The notes below the pieces were generated by a model, which saw only the letters and a list, made by a program, of their open reading frames with translations, ran no database searches and was not told where the DNA came from. From Muribaculaceae bacterium (GTDB lineage Bacteria > Bacteroidota > Bacteroidia > Bacteroidales > Muribaculaceae), in assembly GCA_017405965.1 (NCBI GenBank), contig JAFQZK010000033.1:1-42555 (forward strand): 42,555 bases of DNA, in the 5' to 3' direction. This document shows positions 25,271 to 33,975 of this stretch, piece after piece (position 1 is the first letter of the stretch; every line of letters begins with the position of its first letter). The translations under genes were made by a program, and so were the position numbers.

Positions 25271-26175
25271 AACGACTGATACAGAATAGCATTTTGCTCG
25301 TCCTGGCCATCGCGCTCACAACAGGTATCCTGTGGGCACGAGGCAAATATCGGGAAGAAGTCTGCACCCGAGTGGACGTTGAGGTGATTAACGGCGACAG
25401 CACGTCGTTCGTCACCCCGAGTGGCGTGCTCAGCGATCTCGCGGGTCAAGGCATCAATCTCAAGGGCAAGCGCATGGCCGACATCGATGCATCGGACATC
25501 GAGGAGGCCTTGCACCTGTCGCCCTATCTCGAGACTGCCGACATCGTGAAGTGTCAGGACGGCCGCCTGCTCATCCGTGTGAGCCAGCTGGAACCCGTGC
25601 TTCGTGTGTTCGACGGTGACAAGTCCTACTACATCAACAAGGCCGGCAAGCGCATGGATGCAACCACCTATTATCACAGCGATGTGCCCGTGGTTCAAGG
25701 TCACTTCACCAAGAAATACCCTGCCACCCGCCTGCTGCCGCTGGTCAACTATGTGGAGAGCGACTCGTTGCTGCGCTCGCTCGTGACGATGTACTGCGTG
25801 CGCGACACCAACAACATCATCATCGTGCCCGAAATCAGCGGACATGTGATCAACATCGGCAATGCCGACGGCTTTGAGAACAAGTTTGCCAAGCTCAAGT
25901 TGTTCTACCGCGAGGTGCTGCCCAAGAAGGGATGGAATACCTACGATACCATCTCGGTCAAGTGGAACCACCAGGTGGTGGCCACACGCCGTGTCAAAGC
26001 TGTAGTACAAACCATCGAGTATGACCCCGAGGATGATGAACAGGCTCCCGACCCCCAAACGATGAACGTGCAGGAGGTCAAACCCGATGACGCTGCCAAG
26101 GCCAAAGAGCAGGAGCAAGCGGCAGCGGCCCCGAAGACCGAGCCAAAGGACACGAAACAAAAGAAGACTAACTAA
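25267..26175 (+). CDS. ftsQ: Cell division protein FtsQ (TTG start)
   Basis: The 302-residue bitopic protein has a membrane helix at the very N-terminus (NSILLVLAIALTTGILWARG, split across residues about 5-25), followed by a POTRA-like region and a beta domain (VSQLEPVLRVFDGDKSYYINKAGKRM). FtsQ links FtsL to the divisome. The start is TTG at 25267, overlapping the murC stop (TTGA); the next ATG lies after the membrane anchor and would remove it. The C-terminal 45 residues are a low-complexity Ala/Lys/Glu/Pro tail with no recognised function. Position between murC and ftsA confirms the identity. Confidence 0.9.
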   Translation: MKRLIQNSILLVLAIALTTGILWARGKYREEVCTRVDVEVINGDSTSFVTPSGVLSDLAGQGINLKGKRMADIDASDIEEALHLSPYLETADIVKCQDGRLLIRVSQLEPVLRVFDGDKSYYINKAGKRMDATTYYHSDVPVVQGHFTKKYPATRLLPLVNYVESDSLLRSLVTMYCVRDTNNIIIVPEISGHVINIGNADGFENKFAKLKLFYREVLPKKGWNTYDTISVKWNHQVVATRRVKAVVQTIEYDPEDDEQAPDPQTMNVQEVKPDDAAKAKEQEQAAAAPKTEPKDTKQKKTN

Positions 26176-26216
26176 CACTTTATACAAACAAAATAAAACA
26201 ATATATATCTATTTTT

Positions 26217-27536
26217 ATGGAAAAGAACCAATATATCGTAGCACTTGAAATCGGCAGCTCAAAAATCGTAGGAGCCATTGCCGAGAAGACATCAGCTGGA
26301 TACTTGAGTGTGAAGCACCTGCAGGAGGAACGTCACCTCGACAGCGTGCGTTATGGCATCGTGCAGAATGTAGAAAACATCAAGAGCAGCATCAACCGCA
26401 TCATCAAGAACCTTGAGGGCATGATCGACGGTCGCGTTACCCAGGTTTATCTGGGCGTGAGTGGCCGCTCACTGCACAGCATCGTGAATGAAGTGAACCG
26501 CAGTGTAGGTTCCAACGAGTCCATCACCAGGGAACTGATCGACCGCATCATCCATGATGCATCCACCACACCTTTCCGCAACTACGACACTATCGATATT
26601 GTCCCGCAAGCCTACTATGTGGACAAGGTGTTGACGCCCAATCCCGTGGGACAGTTTGGCTCTTCCATCAAGATCAAGGTGAACTACATCGTGGCTAAGC
26701 CGTCCTTGAAACTCAACCTGAACCGCCTGATGACCTTTGGCATTCCTGTCAAGGACTACATTGTCACCCCGCTGGCCGTGGGCGAACAGATCCTGAGCGA
26801 GAGCGATCGCGAATTGGGCTGCATGCTCGTTGACATGGGTGCCGAGACCACGACTGTGTCCATCTACAAGAACAAGGCGCTTGTTTACCTCAACACCCTG
26901 CCCATGGGTGGTCGCAACATCACCCGCGACATCATGAACGGTTTGAACCAACGTGAAATCACTGCCGAGAATGTCAAGAAGAACATCAATAATCCTCTTG
27001 ACCCCAGCAACGTGAGCAACGTGGTCATTGAGGATATTCCTGCCCCCGAAGCCGCCAACTACATCAACGCACGCACAGGCGAAATCATCGCCAACATCAA
27101 CCAGCAACTGGCCGATGCCGGCATCGCCTCGGAGGAAATCCAGAGCATCGTGCTCATCGGCGGTTGCGCCCACATGAGCGGCCTGCAGCAGAAGATGGCC
27201 GAGACGCTCAAGATCAAGGTACGCATGGGTCAGAATCCCTCAACGCTCAACATTCTCAACCCCGAGATCAACCGCATGGAATACATCGAAGTATTCTCAC
27301 TGCTGGCTAAGGCGGCCGAGATGATTGAGGACGGCGAGACCTGCATCGAGCGCACCGCATATGTTGACGGCCCCACTTTCAATGGCGGCAACTATCGTGT
27401 TCCCGAAGAAGGAAAAGAGCCCAAGCCGGCAAGGCGCGAAGAGCCCAAGCCTAAAAAGATGAGCCGTCTGGAGAGACTCAGAAACAAACTGTCCAACCTG
27501 ATTTCGGAGGACGACGACAACGAGGATGAACAGTAA
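26217..27536 (+). CDS. ftsA: Cell division protein FtsA
   Basis: The 439-residue actin-like ATPase tethers FtsZ filaments to the inner membrane. Family features are IVALEIGSSKIVGAIAE at the N-terminus, the SHS2/1C insert (about 80-165), the phosphate-2 segment LVDMGAETTTVSIYKN and the adenosine segment IVLIGGCAHMSGL. A linker rich in Lys, Pro and Glu (about 385-415) leads to a C-terminal amphipathic helix (MSRLERLRNKLSNLI) and an acidic tail (SEDDDNEDEQ). The helix is the expected membrane-targeting sequence. It starts 41 nt after ftsQ. Confidence 0.97.
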   Translation: MEKNQYIVALEIGSSKIVGAIAEKTSAGYLSVKHLQEERHLDSVRYGIVQNVENIKSSINRIIKNLEGMIDGRVTQVYLGVSGRSLHSIVNEVNRSVGSNESITRELIDRIIHDASTTPFRNYDTIDIVPQAYYVDKVLTPNPVGQFGSSIKIKVNYIVAKPSLKLNLNRLMTFGIPVKDYIVTPLAVGEQILSESDRELGCMLVDMGAETTTVSIYKNKALVYLNTLPMGGRNITRDIMNGLNQREITAENVKKNINNPLDPSNVSNVVIEDIPAPEAANYINARTGEIIANINQQLADAGIASEEIQSIVLIGGCAHMSGLQQKMAETLKIKVRMGQNPSTLNILNPEINRMEYIEVFSLLAKAAEMIEDGETCIERTAYVDGPTFNGGNYRVPEEGKEPKPARREEPKPKKMSRLERLRNKLSNLISEDDDNEDEQ

Positions 27537-27589
27537 CCGAACGACCCAAATTCATTCACAATTAATTCTAAAATAAATACCTACGCAAT

Positions 27590-28996
27590 ATGGCAGACGA
27601 AAGCAAAATAAGATTCCATGAATCAGGCCAGCCCAGACCTGACATCATGTCAACCCTGGACAAGAATTCCGGTTTCCAGGACAAGGACCAGACCCGCACC
27701 ATCATCAAGGTCATGGGTGTGGGCGGTGGCGGTAACAACGCTATCAACCACATGTATTTGCAGAATATCGAGGGCGTATCATTTGTCGTGCTCAACACCG
27801 ACCGCCAGCAGCTCAACGAGTCGCCGGTGCCCAACCGCGTACTGCTGGGCCCCAACACCACCCACGGTTTGGGAGCAGGTAACGTCCCCGAGGTAGCACG
27901 TCGCGCAGCCGAGGAGAGTGAGGCCGAGATTGCAGCACTCTTTGACGACGACACCAAGATGGTGTTCATCACCGCCGGTATGGGTGGTGGCACCGGAACC
28001 GGTGCTGCCCCTGTTGTGGCACGCATCGCTCACGAGAAAGGTGTCCTCACCATCGGTATCGTGACCATTCCCTTCCTGTTTGAGGGTCCCAAGAAAATCC
28101 TCAAGGCGCTCGCGGGTGCCGAAGAGATGGGCAAATTTGTTGATGCCCTGCTCGTCATCAACAACCAGAACCTGACCGAGATTTATAGCGACCTCGACTT
28201 CACCAACGCCTTCGGCAAGGCCGATGATACGCTCACTATCGCTGCACGCAGCATCAGTGACCTGATCACCATCAATGGCGTCATCAACCTTGACTTTAAC
28301 GATGTGAACACGACCTTGCGCAATGGTGGTGCCGCCATCATCAGCTCGGGTTACGGCACGGGCGAACGCCGTGTGGCTAAGGCCATCGAAAACGCCCTTG
28401 AGTCACCCTTGCTCAAGAACCGCGATGTCTATGGCGCCAAGAAGATCCTGATGAACTTCTACTTCAACCCCAACAGCGAAGCACCCCTCATCATGGAGGA
28501 GATGAACGAGATTTCAGAGTTCATGGCCAACTTTGTCGATCCTGACATCGACGTCATCTGGGGTACGGCCTACGATTACAAGCTCGAGGACCAGATCAAG
28601 GTCACCATCCTCGCTGCCGGTTTCAATGTATCGCTTGACCGAGAGGCTCCCGTGAGCAACTTCACCATCAAGCGTGAACCCACTGCCACCGTTATGCCTC
28701 AAACCATGTCGGACGACGAGAAACTCAAGGCCGCTTATGGTGACAAAGCCGTCAATGACATGACGCGCAAGAAACTCAGCACACTCTACATCGTGCTCAG
28801 GCCCGATCAGATGGACGATGACGATATCATCGACATGTTGGAGAACACGCCCACCTACAAGCGCAAACCTGACTTCCGCAACCAGATTAAGGAGCGCCAG
28901 CAGGCTGTAGAAGATCGCCCTGTTGAGGTTCCCAAGCCTGCTTCCAAGCGCAATGGCGGCGGTGATTCACAAACCATCGACTTCGGCGAGAACTAA
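27590..28996 (+). CDS. ftsZ: Tubulin-like division GTPase FtsZ
   Basis: The 468-residue GTPase polymerises into the Z-ring. The tubulin signature GGGTGTG is at residues 132-138, after VMGVGGGGNNAINHM (GTP-binding loop 1); NLDFNDV provides the catalytic T7-type loop, though the usual NxDFAD reads NLDFND. The core spans about 40-350. The variable C-terminal region (about 390-468) is basic then low-complexity and ends in SQTIDFGEN. The canonical conserved tail that binds FtsA (DxPxFLR type) is not recognisable. It starts 53 nt after ftsA. Confidence 0.97.
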   Translation: MADESKIRFHESGQPRPDIMSTLDKNSGFQDKDQTRTIIKVMGVGGGGNNAINHMYLQNIEGVSFVVLNTDRQQLNESPVPNRVLLGPNTTHGLGAGNVPEVARRAAEESEAEIAALFDDDTKMVFITAGMGGGTGTGAAPVVARIAHEKGVLTIGIVTIPFLFEGPKKILKALAGAEEMGKFVDALLVINNQNLTEIYSDLDFTNAFGKADDTLTIAARSISDLITINGVINLDFNDVNTTLRNGGAAIISSGYGTGERRVAKAIENALESPLLKNRDVYGAKKILMNFYFNPNSEAPLIMEEMNEISEFMANFVDPDIDVIWGTAYDYKLEDQIKVTILAAGFNVSLDREAPVSNFTIKREPTATVMPQTMSDDEKLKAAYGDKAVNDMTRKKLSTLYIVLRPDQMDDDDIIDMLENTPTYKRKPDFRNQIKERQQAVEDRPVEVPKPASKRNGGGDSQTIDFGEN

Positions 28997-29010
28997 AGCT
29001 GACTGAGGCT

Positions 29011-29460
29011 ATGAGCATTTTTGATCAAGTCAACAACGGCATTAAAGAGGCCATGAAGGCCCATGACAAGGGACGGCTTGAAGCTCTCAGGGGTATCAAA
29101 GCCGAATTCCTGATCATCAAAACCGCACCCGGAAACGATGGTGAGGTCAGTGACGAAAATGCCCTCAAGGTGCTCGTGCGCATGGCCAAACAGCGCAAGG
29201 AGAGTGCACAGATTTACATCGACCAGAACCGTCAGGATCTGGCCGATGTGGAACTGCTGCAGGCCCGAGTCATCGAGGAATTCCTGCCCAAACAGATGAA
29301 CGACGAGGAGCTCACTGCCCACATCAAGTCCATCATCGAGCAGACAGGGGCCTCCAGCATGAAAGACATGGGCAAAGTGATGGGCCTTGCCACCAAGCAG
29401 CTGGCTGGACGCGCCGAGGGGCGTGCCATCAGCGCCAAAGTAAAGCAACTCTTATCGTAA
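29011..29460 (+). CDS. GatB/YqeY domain protein
   Basis: The 149-residue protein is a stand-alone YqeY domain, similar to the C-terminal tRNA-binding part of the GatB amidotransferase subunit: EAMKAHDKGRLEALRGIKAE, FLPKQMNDEEL, SSMKDMGKVMG and LAGRAEGRAISAKVKQLL. A role in tRNA-dependent amidation or tRNA handling is inferred only from homology. It starts 14 nt after ftsZ and is followed by serS after 40 nt, so it is probably cotranscribed with both. YqeY after ftsZ is a known arrangement in Bacteroidetes. Confidence 0.92.
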   Translation: MSIFDQVNNGIKEAMKAHDKGRLEALRGIKAEFLIIKTAPGNDGEVSDENALKVLVRMAKQRKESAQIYIDQNRQDLADVELLQARVIEEFLPKQMNDEELTAHIKSIIEQTGASSMKDMGKVMGLATKQLAGRAEGRAISAKVKQLLS

Positions 29461-29500
29461 CAATCCGACATCAGACAACTGTAAAACTCAAAACTGAATA

Positions 29501-30772
29501 ATGCTGACACTACAACTCATCAACCAGGATCCCGAGGATGTGATTCGCCGCCTCGCCATCAAGCAATTTGACGCTCGCGAACCCATCATGCGCATCGTGG
29601 AACTGGACAAGCAGCGCCGTGCACTGCAAAAACAACGCGACGACAACGCCGCTGTACTGAATAAAATGGCTGCACAAATCGGTGCACTCATGAAACAAGG
29701 CAACCGCGATGAGGCCGAAAATGTGAAAAGCCAAGTGGCTGCACTCAAGACATCCAACAAGGAAATTGACGACAACCTCACCGCAGCCCAAGACGAAATC
29801 ACCGAAATCCTCCTGAGCGTGCCCAATGTGCCCTACAGCGGTGTACCCGAGGGCAAGACCGCCGAGGACAACGTTGTCGAGAAGACCGGCGGCAAAATGC
29901 CCGAACTGCCCAAGGACGCACTGCCTCACTGGGATTTGGCCAAGAAATACAACCTCATCGACTTTGACCTGGGCGTGAAAATCACGGGCGCCGGTTTCCC
30001 CGTGTATGTGGGCAAGGGTGCCCGCTTGCAGCGCGCACTGGTGCAATTCTTCCTGGATGAGGCTGGCAAAGCCGGATACGTGGAGATTGAACCGCCCTTC
30101 GTAGTCAACGAGGCCTCAGGCCTGGGTACAGGCCAGTTGCCCGACAAGGAGGGACAGATGTATCACTGCCAGGTGGACAACTTCTACCTCATTCCTACGG
30201 CCGAGGTGCCCGTGACCAACATGTACCGCGATGTCATCATCCCGCAGGAGGAACTGCCCAAGAAGAATTGTGCCTTCTCGGCTTGTTTCCGTCGCGAGGC
30301 CGGTTCCTACGGCAAGGACGTGCGTGGCTTGAACCGCCTGCACCAGTTCGACAAAGTGGAAATCGTGCGCATCGAGAAACCCGAAGACTCTTACGCCGCC
30401 CTCGAGGAGATGAAGGACCACGTTCAGGGTCTGCTCGAGAAGCTGGAGTTGCCGTGGCACATCCTGCGCCTGTGCGGTGGTGACATGAGTTTCACCAGTG
30501 CCATCACCTTCGACTTCGAGGTATGGTCGGCCGCCCAGCAGCGCTGGCTCGAGGTGAGCAGTGTTTCTAACTTCGAGACCTATCAGGCCAACCGTCTCAA
30601 GTGCCGCTACCGTGGCGATGACAAGAAGACTCACCTGTGTCACACCCTCAACGGTTCGGCGCTGGCTTTGCCGCGCATCGTTGCCGCCCTGCTCGAGAAC
30701 AACCAGACGCCCGAGGGCATCCGCATCCCCGCCGCCCTGCAGCGTTACACGGGCTTTGACATCATCGACTGA
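29501..30772 (+). CDS. serS: Seryl-tRNA synthetase
   Basis: The 423-residue class II enzyme charges tRNA-Ser (and tRNA-Sec where present). The N-terminal antiparallel coiled coil that holds the tRNA long arm is visible at about residues 28-105 (LDKQRRALQKQRDDNAAVLN). Catalytic signatures are LIPTAEVPVTNMYRD, CFRREAGSYGKDVRGLNRLHQFDKVE (motif 2, over several residues) and LNGSALALPRIVAALLENNQ (motif 3). Length is normal. It ends the same-strand run that starts at rsmH. Confidence 0.97.
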   Translation: MLTLQLINQDPEDVIRRLAIKQFDAREPIMRIVELDKQRRALQKQRDDNAAVLNKMAAQIGALMKQGNRDEAENVKSQVAALKTSNKEIDDNLTAAQDEITEILLSVPNVPYSGVPEGKTAEDNVVEKTGGKMPELPKDALPHWDLAKKYNLIDFDLGVKITGAGFPVYVGKGARLQRALVQFFLDEAGKAGYVEIEPPFVVNEASGLGTGQLPDKEGQMYHCQVDNFYLIPTAEVPVTNMYRDVIIPQEELPKKNCAFSACFRREAGSYGKDVRGLNRLHQFDKVEIVRIEKPEDSYAALEEMKDHVQGLLEKLELPWHILRLCGGDMSFTSAITFDFEVWSAAQQRWLEVSSVSNFETYQANRLKCRYRGDDKKTHLCHTLNGSALALPRIVAALLENNQTPEGIRIPAALQRYTGFDIID

Positions 30773-30789
30773 AAAGACAAATTGTAAGC

Positions 30790-30870
30790 AAGAAAACAAT
30801 AAATACAATAATGACAATTTGTTGACCGCAACACTATAATTGTTTTTATTGTACTTATTGTTTTCTTTTT
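30790..30870 (+). terminator. Long AT-rich inverted repeat after serS
   Basis: The arms 30790-30811 and 30846-30867 are complementary over 22 bp with one mismatch (34-nt loop), and the second arm ends in a T-rich run TTTTCTTTTT. It lies 17 nt after the serS stop and 13 nt before the next start, so it could terminate the dcw-serS transcript. No good promoter is seen for the next gene apart from a weak TATAATTG in the loop (30835-30842). Confidence 0.62.
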
Positions 30871-30882
30871 CCATAAAGTATT

Positions 30883-31905
30883 ATGAAGCGACAGGCCTGG
30901 CTCGATTACATCAAGTTCATCGCGATGTTCCTCGTGGTGGTGTACCACACACCGCCGCGTTGCGAGTGCGACGGTCATGTCCACGAGTTGGCGCTGTTCA
31001 ACATGGGCGCTCCCGTGTTTTTCTTTGCTGCCGGATATCTGTTCAACATCGCCAAGCAGAAGAATTTTCTGAATTTCCTGCTCCACCGTGCGCGGCAGAT
31101 ATTGGTGCCTTACACCACCTTTTTCATCATTTTCTACGCTCTGTGGCTTTTTGTGGGACGTCGTATGGCCGGCCCCGAAGAACAGGCGATCGACACCCTC
31201 GTTCCTGTCTGGCAATTCATCCAAGGCATGCCTGACGTCGTTCTGGGCACTTTCTGGTTCCTGGCGGCACTGTTCACCATGCAGGTCATCTATTACCCGA
31301 TACGCAAGTATCTTTCGGGTTTTTGGCCTCTGGCAGTTGCTTTGCTGCTGAGCCTGTCACTGCTGTTCATCGACTTGCCGTGGCTTCGCTACTGGAATCT
31401 CGATAAAGCGTTACTCTACATGCCCATCTACGCCATCGGCAACGTCTGTCGGGACGCCGAATCGCGCTTCAGTCCCACGGCCTTGAACGGAGCATTGAAA
31501 ACCCTGGTTTGCATCCTGCTCGCCGCTTTGGGACTGGGCTTCCTCATCGTGGCGCCCCAGACCATCGACCGAGCCGTCGCCTATGTGCTCGCACCCGAGG
31601 CCATCATCCTCGTGCTGCCCCTCTACACGGGTATCTGCAAGTGGCTCGAGACGCATCATGGCACCAGCCGCATCGCTCAGACAGTTGCCATCACCGGCAT
31701 CTCCTATCTGGCCCTGCAGAATTACCTCATCGGCATCATCAAGATTGTCGTTATCCGCTTGCTGGGCGAAGGTGTCTTTGACGGCAACATCCTGCTCAAG
31801 GTGGTCATCGCAGTTGTTGTCATGGCTATCCTCTACCCCCTTGTCCTGTTCATTGAACGCTATCTCCCCTTCCTGCTCGGCAAAGCCTATTCACAAAGAA
31901 ACTGA
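30883..31905 (+). CDS. Acyltransferase-3 family membrane protein
   Basis: The 340-residue protein has about ten hydrophobic segments and the acyltransferase-3 (OafA/WecH type) N-terminus LDYIKFIAMFLVVVYHTPP, with the conserved His of the first helix end (His22 region), then FNMGAPVFFFAAGYLF. Such proteins transfer acyl groups to glycans, lipids or antibiotics at the inner membrane; the substrate cannot be named. It is preceded by a terminator-like inverted repeat and followed by lysS with its own -7 element, so it may be expressed by readthrough or from a weak promoter. Confidence 0.86.
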   Translation: MKRQAWLDYIKFIAMFLVVVYHTPPRCECDGHVHELALFNMGAPVFFFAAGYLFNIAKQKNFLNFLLHRARQILVPYTTFFIIFYALWLFVGRRMAGPEEQAIDTLVPVWQFIQGMPDVVLGTFWFLAALFTMQVIYYPIRKYLSGFWPLAVALLLSLSLLFIDLPWLRYWNLDKALLYMPIYAIGNVCRDAESRFSPTALNGALKTLVCILLAALGLGFLIVAPQTIDRAVAYVLAPEAIILVLPLYTGICKWLETHHGTSRIAQTVAITGISYLALQNYLIGIIKIVVIRLLGEGVFDGNILLKVVIAVVVMAILYPLVLFIERYLPFLLGKAYSQRN

Positions 31906-31937
31906 AGGCTGGCAACCGTCAACTGAAAACTTTTTAC

Positions 31938-31945
31938 TACTTTTG
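31938..31945 (+). promoter_or_regulatory. -7 element for lysS
   Basis: TACTTTTG matches TAnnTTTG, 41 nt before the lysS start codon. No -33 match at the expected spacing. Confidence 0.5.
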
Positions 31946-31985
31946 CAACTTGGAATAAAAACTTCATAATAATATAAGGTATAAC

Positions 31986-33731
31986 ATGAATGTACTTGAA
32001 TTAAGCGAACAAGAGATTATCCGCCGCAACAGTTTGGAGCAGCTCAAGGCCATGGGCATCAACCCCTACCCCGCCGCCGAGTATGTGGTGAATGCCTACA
32101 GTGATGACATCATCGCCAACTTCAGCGACGAGGCAGAGCCGCGTCAGGTGAGCATCGCCGGGCGTATGATGAACCGCCGCATCATGGGCAAAGCATCGTT
32201 CTTTGAACTGCAAGATTCCAAGGGCCGCGTGCAGGTCTATGTGAGCCGTGACGATCTGTGCCCCGGCGAGGACAAGGAACTGTACAACACCGTGTTCAAG
32301 AAGTTGCTCGACATGGGTGACTTTGTGGGCGTACAGGGCTACGTGTTCCGCACCCAGACGGGCGAAATCAGCGTCCATGCACAGTCCCTCAAGCTGCTGA
32401 GCAAGTCTCTGAAGCCGCTGCCCGTGGTGAAGCAGAAGGATGGCGTCATATACGATGCCTTTGAGGATCCCGAATTGCGTTATCGCCAGCGCTATGTTGA
32501 CCTGGTGGTCAATGCTGGTGTGAAGGAAACCTTCCTGAAACGCGCTCAGGTCATCAAAACCATGCGTCAGGTACTTGATGATGCTGGTTATACCGAGGTC
32601 GAGACTCCTACGCTGCAAGCGATAGCCGGTGGTGCTACCGCCCGCCCGTTCATCACCCACTTCAATGCGCTGAACATCCCCATGTACATGCGCATTGCCA
32701 CCGAGCTTTACCTTAAGCGACTGATTGTCGGCGGTTTTGAGGGTGTGTATGAAATCGGCAAAAACTTCCGCAACGAGGGTATGGACCGCAACCACAATCC
32801 CGAGTTCACCTGCATGGAGCTGTACGTGCAGTACAAGGACTATAACTGGATGATGTCGTTCACCGAACAGTTGCTCGAGACAATCTGTATCGCCGTCAAC
32901 GGCAAGCCCGAGACCGAAATCGACGGGCAAGTCATCAGCTTCAAGGCGCCTTATCGCCGTCTGCCCATCCTCGAGGCCATTAAGGAAAAGACAGGTCACG
33001 ACCTGGAAGGCAAGACCGAGGAGGAAATCCGCGAGGTGTGCAAGCAGCTCAACCTTGAGATCGATGACACCATGGGCAAGGGCAAACTGATTGACGAAAT
33101 CTTCGGCGAATTCTGCGAGGGTACGTTCATTCAGCCCACCTTCATCATCGACTATCCCGTCGAGATGTCCCCGCTGACCAAAATGCACCGCAGCAAGCCC
33201 GGCTTGACCGAGCGTTTCGAGCTGATGGTCAACGGAAAAGAGCTGGCCAATGCCTACAGCGAGCTCAACGATCCTATCGATCAGGAAGAACGCTTCAAGG
33301 AGCAGATGCGCTTGGCCGACAAGGGTGACGACGAGGCGATGATCATCGACCAGGACTTCCTGCGTGCCCTGCAATACGGCATGCCTCCCACGAGCGGCAT
33401 CGGCATCGGCATCGACCGCTTGGTGATGCTCATGACCGGCAACAGCTACATCCAGGATGTGCTGCTGTTCCCGCAGATGCGCCCCGAGAAGGTTCCCGCA
33501 CGCGACAAGGTCGAGGCGTTCACCACCCTGGGCATCCCCGAGGAATGGGTAGCTCCTATCCAGAAGGCCGGCTTCCTCACTGTAGCTACTCTGGGTGCCT
33601 TGGAGAAACCAGGAAAACTCTTCCAAGACTTGCTGGACATCAACAAAAAGTACAAGTTGGGTTATAAGGTACCTGTTGTTGACGAAGTCAAGAAATGGGT
33701 CGAGGCGGCAGCTGCGGCCAAACCAGAATAA
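31986..33731 (+). CDS. lysS: Lysyl-tRNA synthetase (class II)
   Basis: The 581-residue class II enzyme charges tRNA-Lys. It has an N-terminal OB-fold anticodon-binding domain (about 55-160, [21 protein letters not shown]), motif 2 around [19 protein letters not shown] and motif 3 at [15 protein letters not shown]. Beyond the normal end (about residue 500) there is a C-terminal extension of roughly 70 residues ([19 protein letters not shown]...[12 protein letters not shown]), as found in Bacteroidetes LysS. The extension resembles a small helical nucleic-acid-binding module, but its role is not established. A strong terminator follows 24 nt later. Confidence 0.96.
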   Translation: MNVLELSEQEIIRRNSLEQLKAMGINPYPAAEYVVNAYSDDIIANFSDEAEPRQVSIAGRMMNRRIMGKASFFELQDSKGRVQVYVSRDDLCPGEDKELYNTVFKKLLDMGDFVGVQGYVFRTQTGEISVHAQSLKLLSKSLKPLPVVKQKDGVIYDAFEDPELRYRQRYVDLVVNAGVKETFLKRAQVIKTMRQVLDDAGYTEVETPTLQAIAGGATARPFITHFNALNIPMYMRIATELYLKRLIVGGFEGVYEIGKNFRNEGMDRNHNPEFTCMELYVQYKDYNWMMSFTEQLLETICIAVNGKPETEIDGQVISFKAPYRRLPILEAIKEKTGHDLEGKTEEEIREVCKQLNLEIDDTMGKGKLIDEIFGEFCEGTFIQPTFIIDYPVEMSPLTKMHRSKPGLTERFELMVNGKELANAYSELNDPIDQEERFKEQMRLADKGDDEAMIIDQDFLRALQYGMPPTSGIGIGIDRLVMLMTGNSYIQDVLLFPQMRPEKVPARDKVEAFTTLGIPEEWVAPIQKAGFLTVATLGALEKPGKLFQDLLDINKKYKLGYKVPVVDEVKKWVEAAAAAKPE

Positions 33732-33755
33732 TCCCACAAAACCAAGAGAAATCCT

Positions 33756-33798
33756 CAAGAGCAAGAATTGCCATTGATTGTGGCAATTCTTGCTCTTG
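33756..33798 (+). terminator. Strong terminator after lysS
   Basis: CAAGAGCAAGAATTGCCA (33756-33773) and its exact reverse complement (33781-33798) form an 18-bp stem with a 7-nt loop, followed by TTTCGGTATTTT. Confidence 0.88.
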
Positions 33799-33807
33799 TT
33801 TCGGTAT

Positions 33808-33975
33808 TTTGCAATTTTTTGAAGGATTTTCTGCAACTTATGTAAACTAAAAAGCCTATTTTCTCGTTATTAATATATACCTTTTGATTTCGATTCAGTG
33901 GTTTCTGTGCAATAGGCACACATTTTACTGAGTATTACTTTATTAGAGTATGAATAATTGTTAAAATTGAAGCTT
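33808..33975 (+). promoter_or_regulatory. Promoter and structured leader of the first porZ-like gene
   Basis: The region resembles the leader of the second copy (36560-36732) from TTTGCAATTTTT onward. Its -7 box reads TACCTTTT (33878-33885) instead of the consensus TACCTTTG. The leader of about 90 nt can fold: CAGT (33896-33899) with ACTG (33927-33930), enclosing TGTGC (33906-33910) with GCACA (33916-33920). Confidence 0.6.

Noticed and set aside
32001-33836. A 611-residue open frame on the minus strand across lysS
   Set aside because: It lies antisense to a full-length lysyl-tRNA synthetase with all class II motifs; its composition is that of a codon-bias shadow and it has no recognisable domain.
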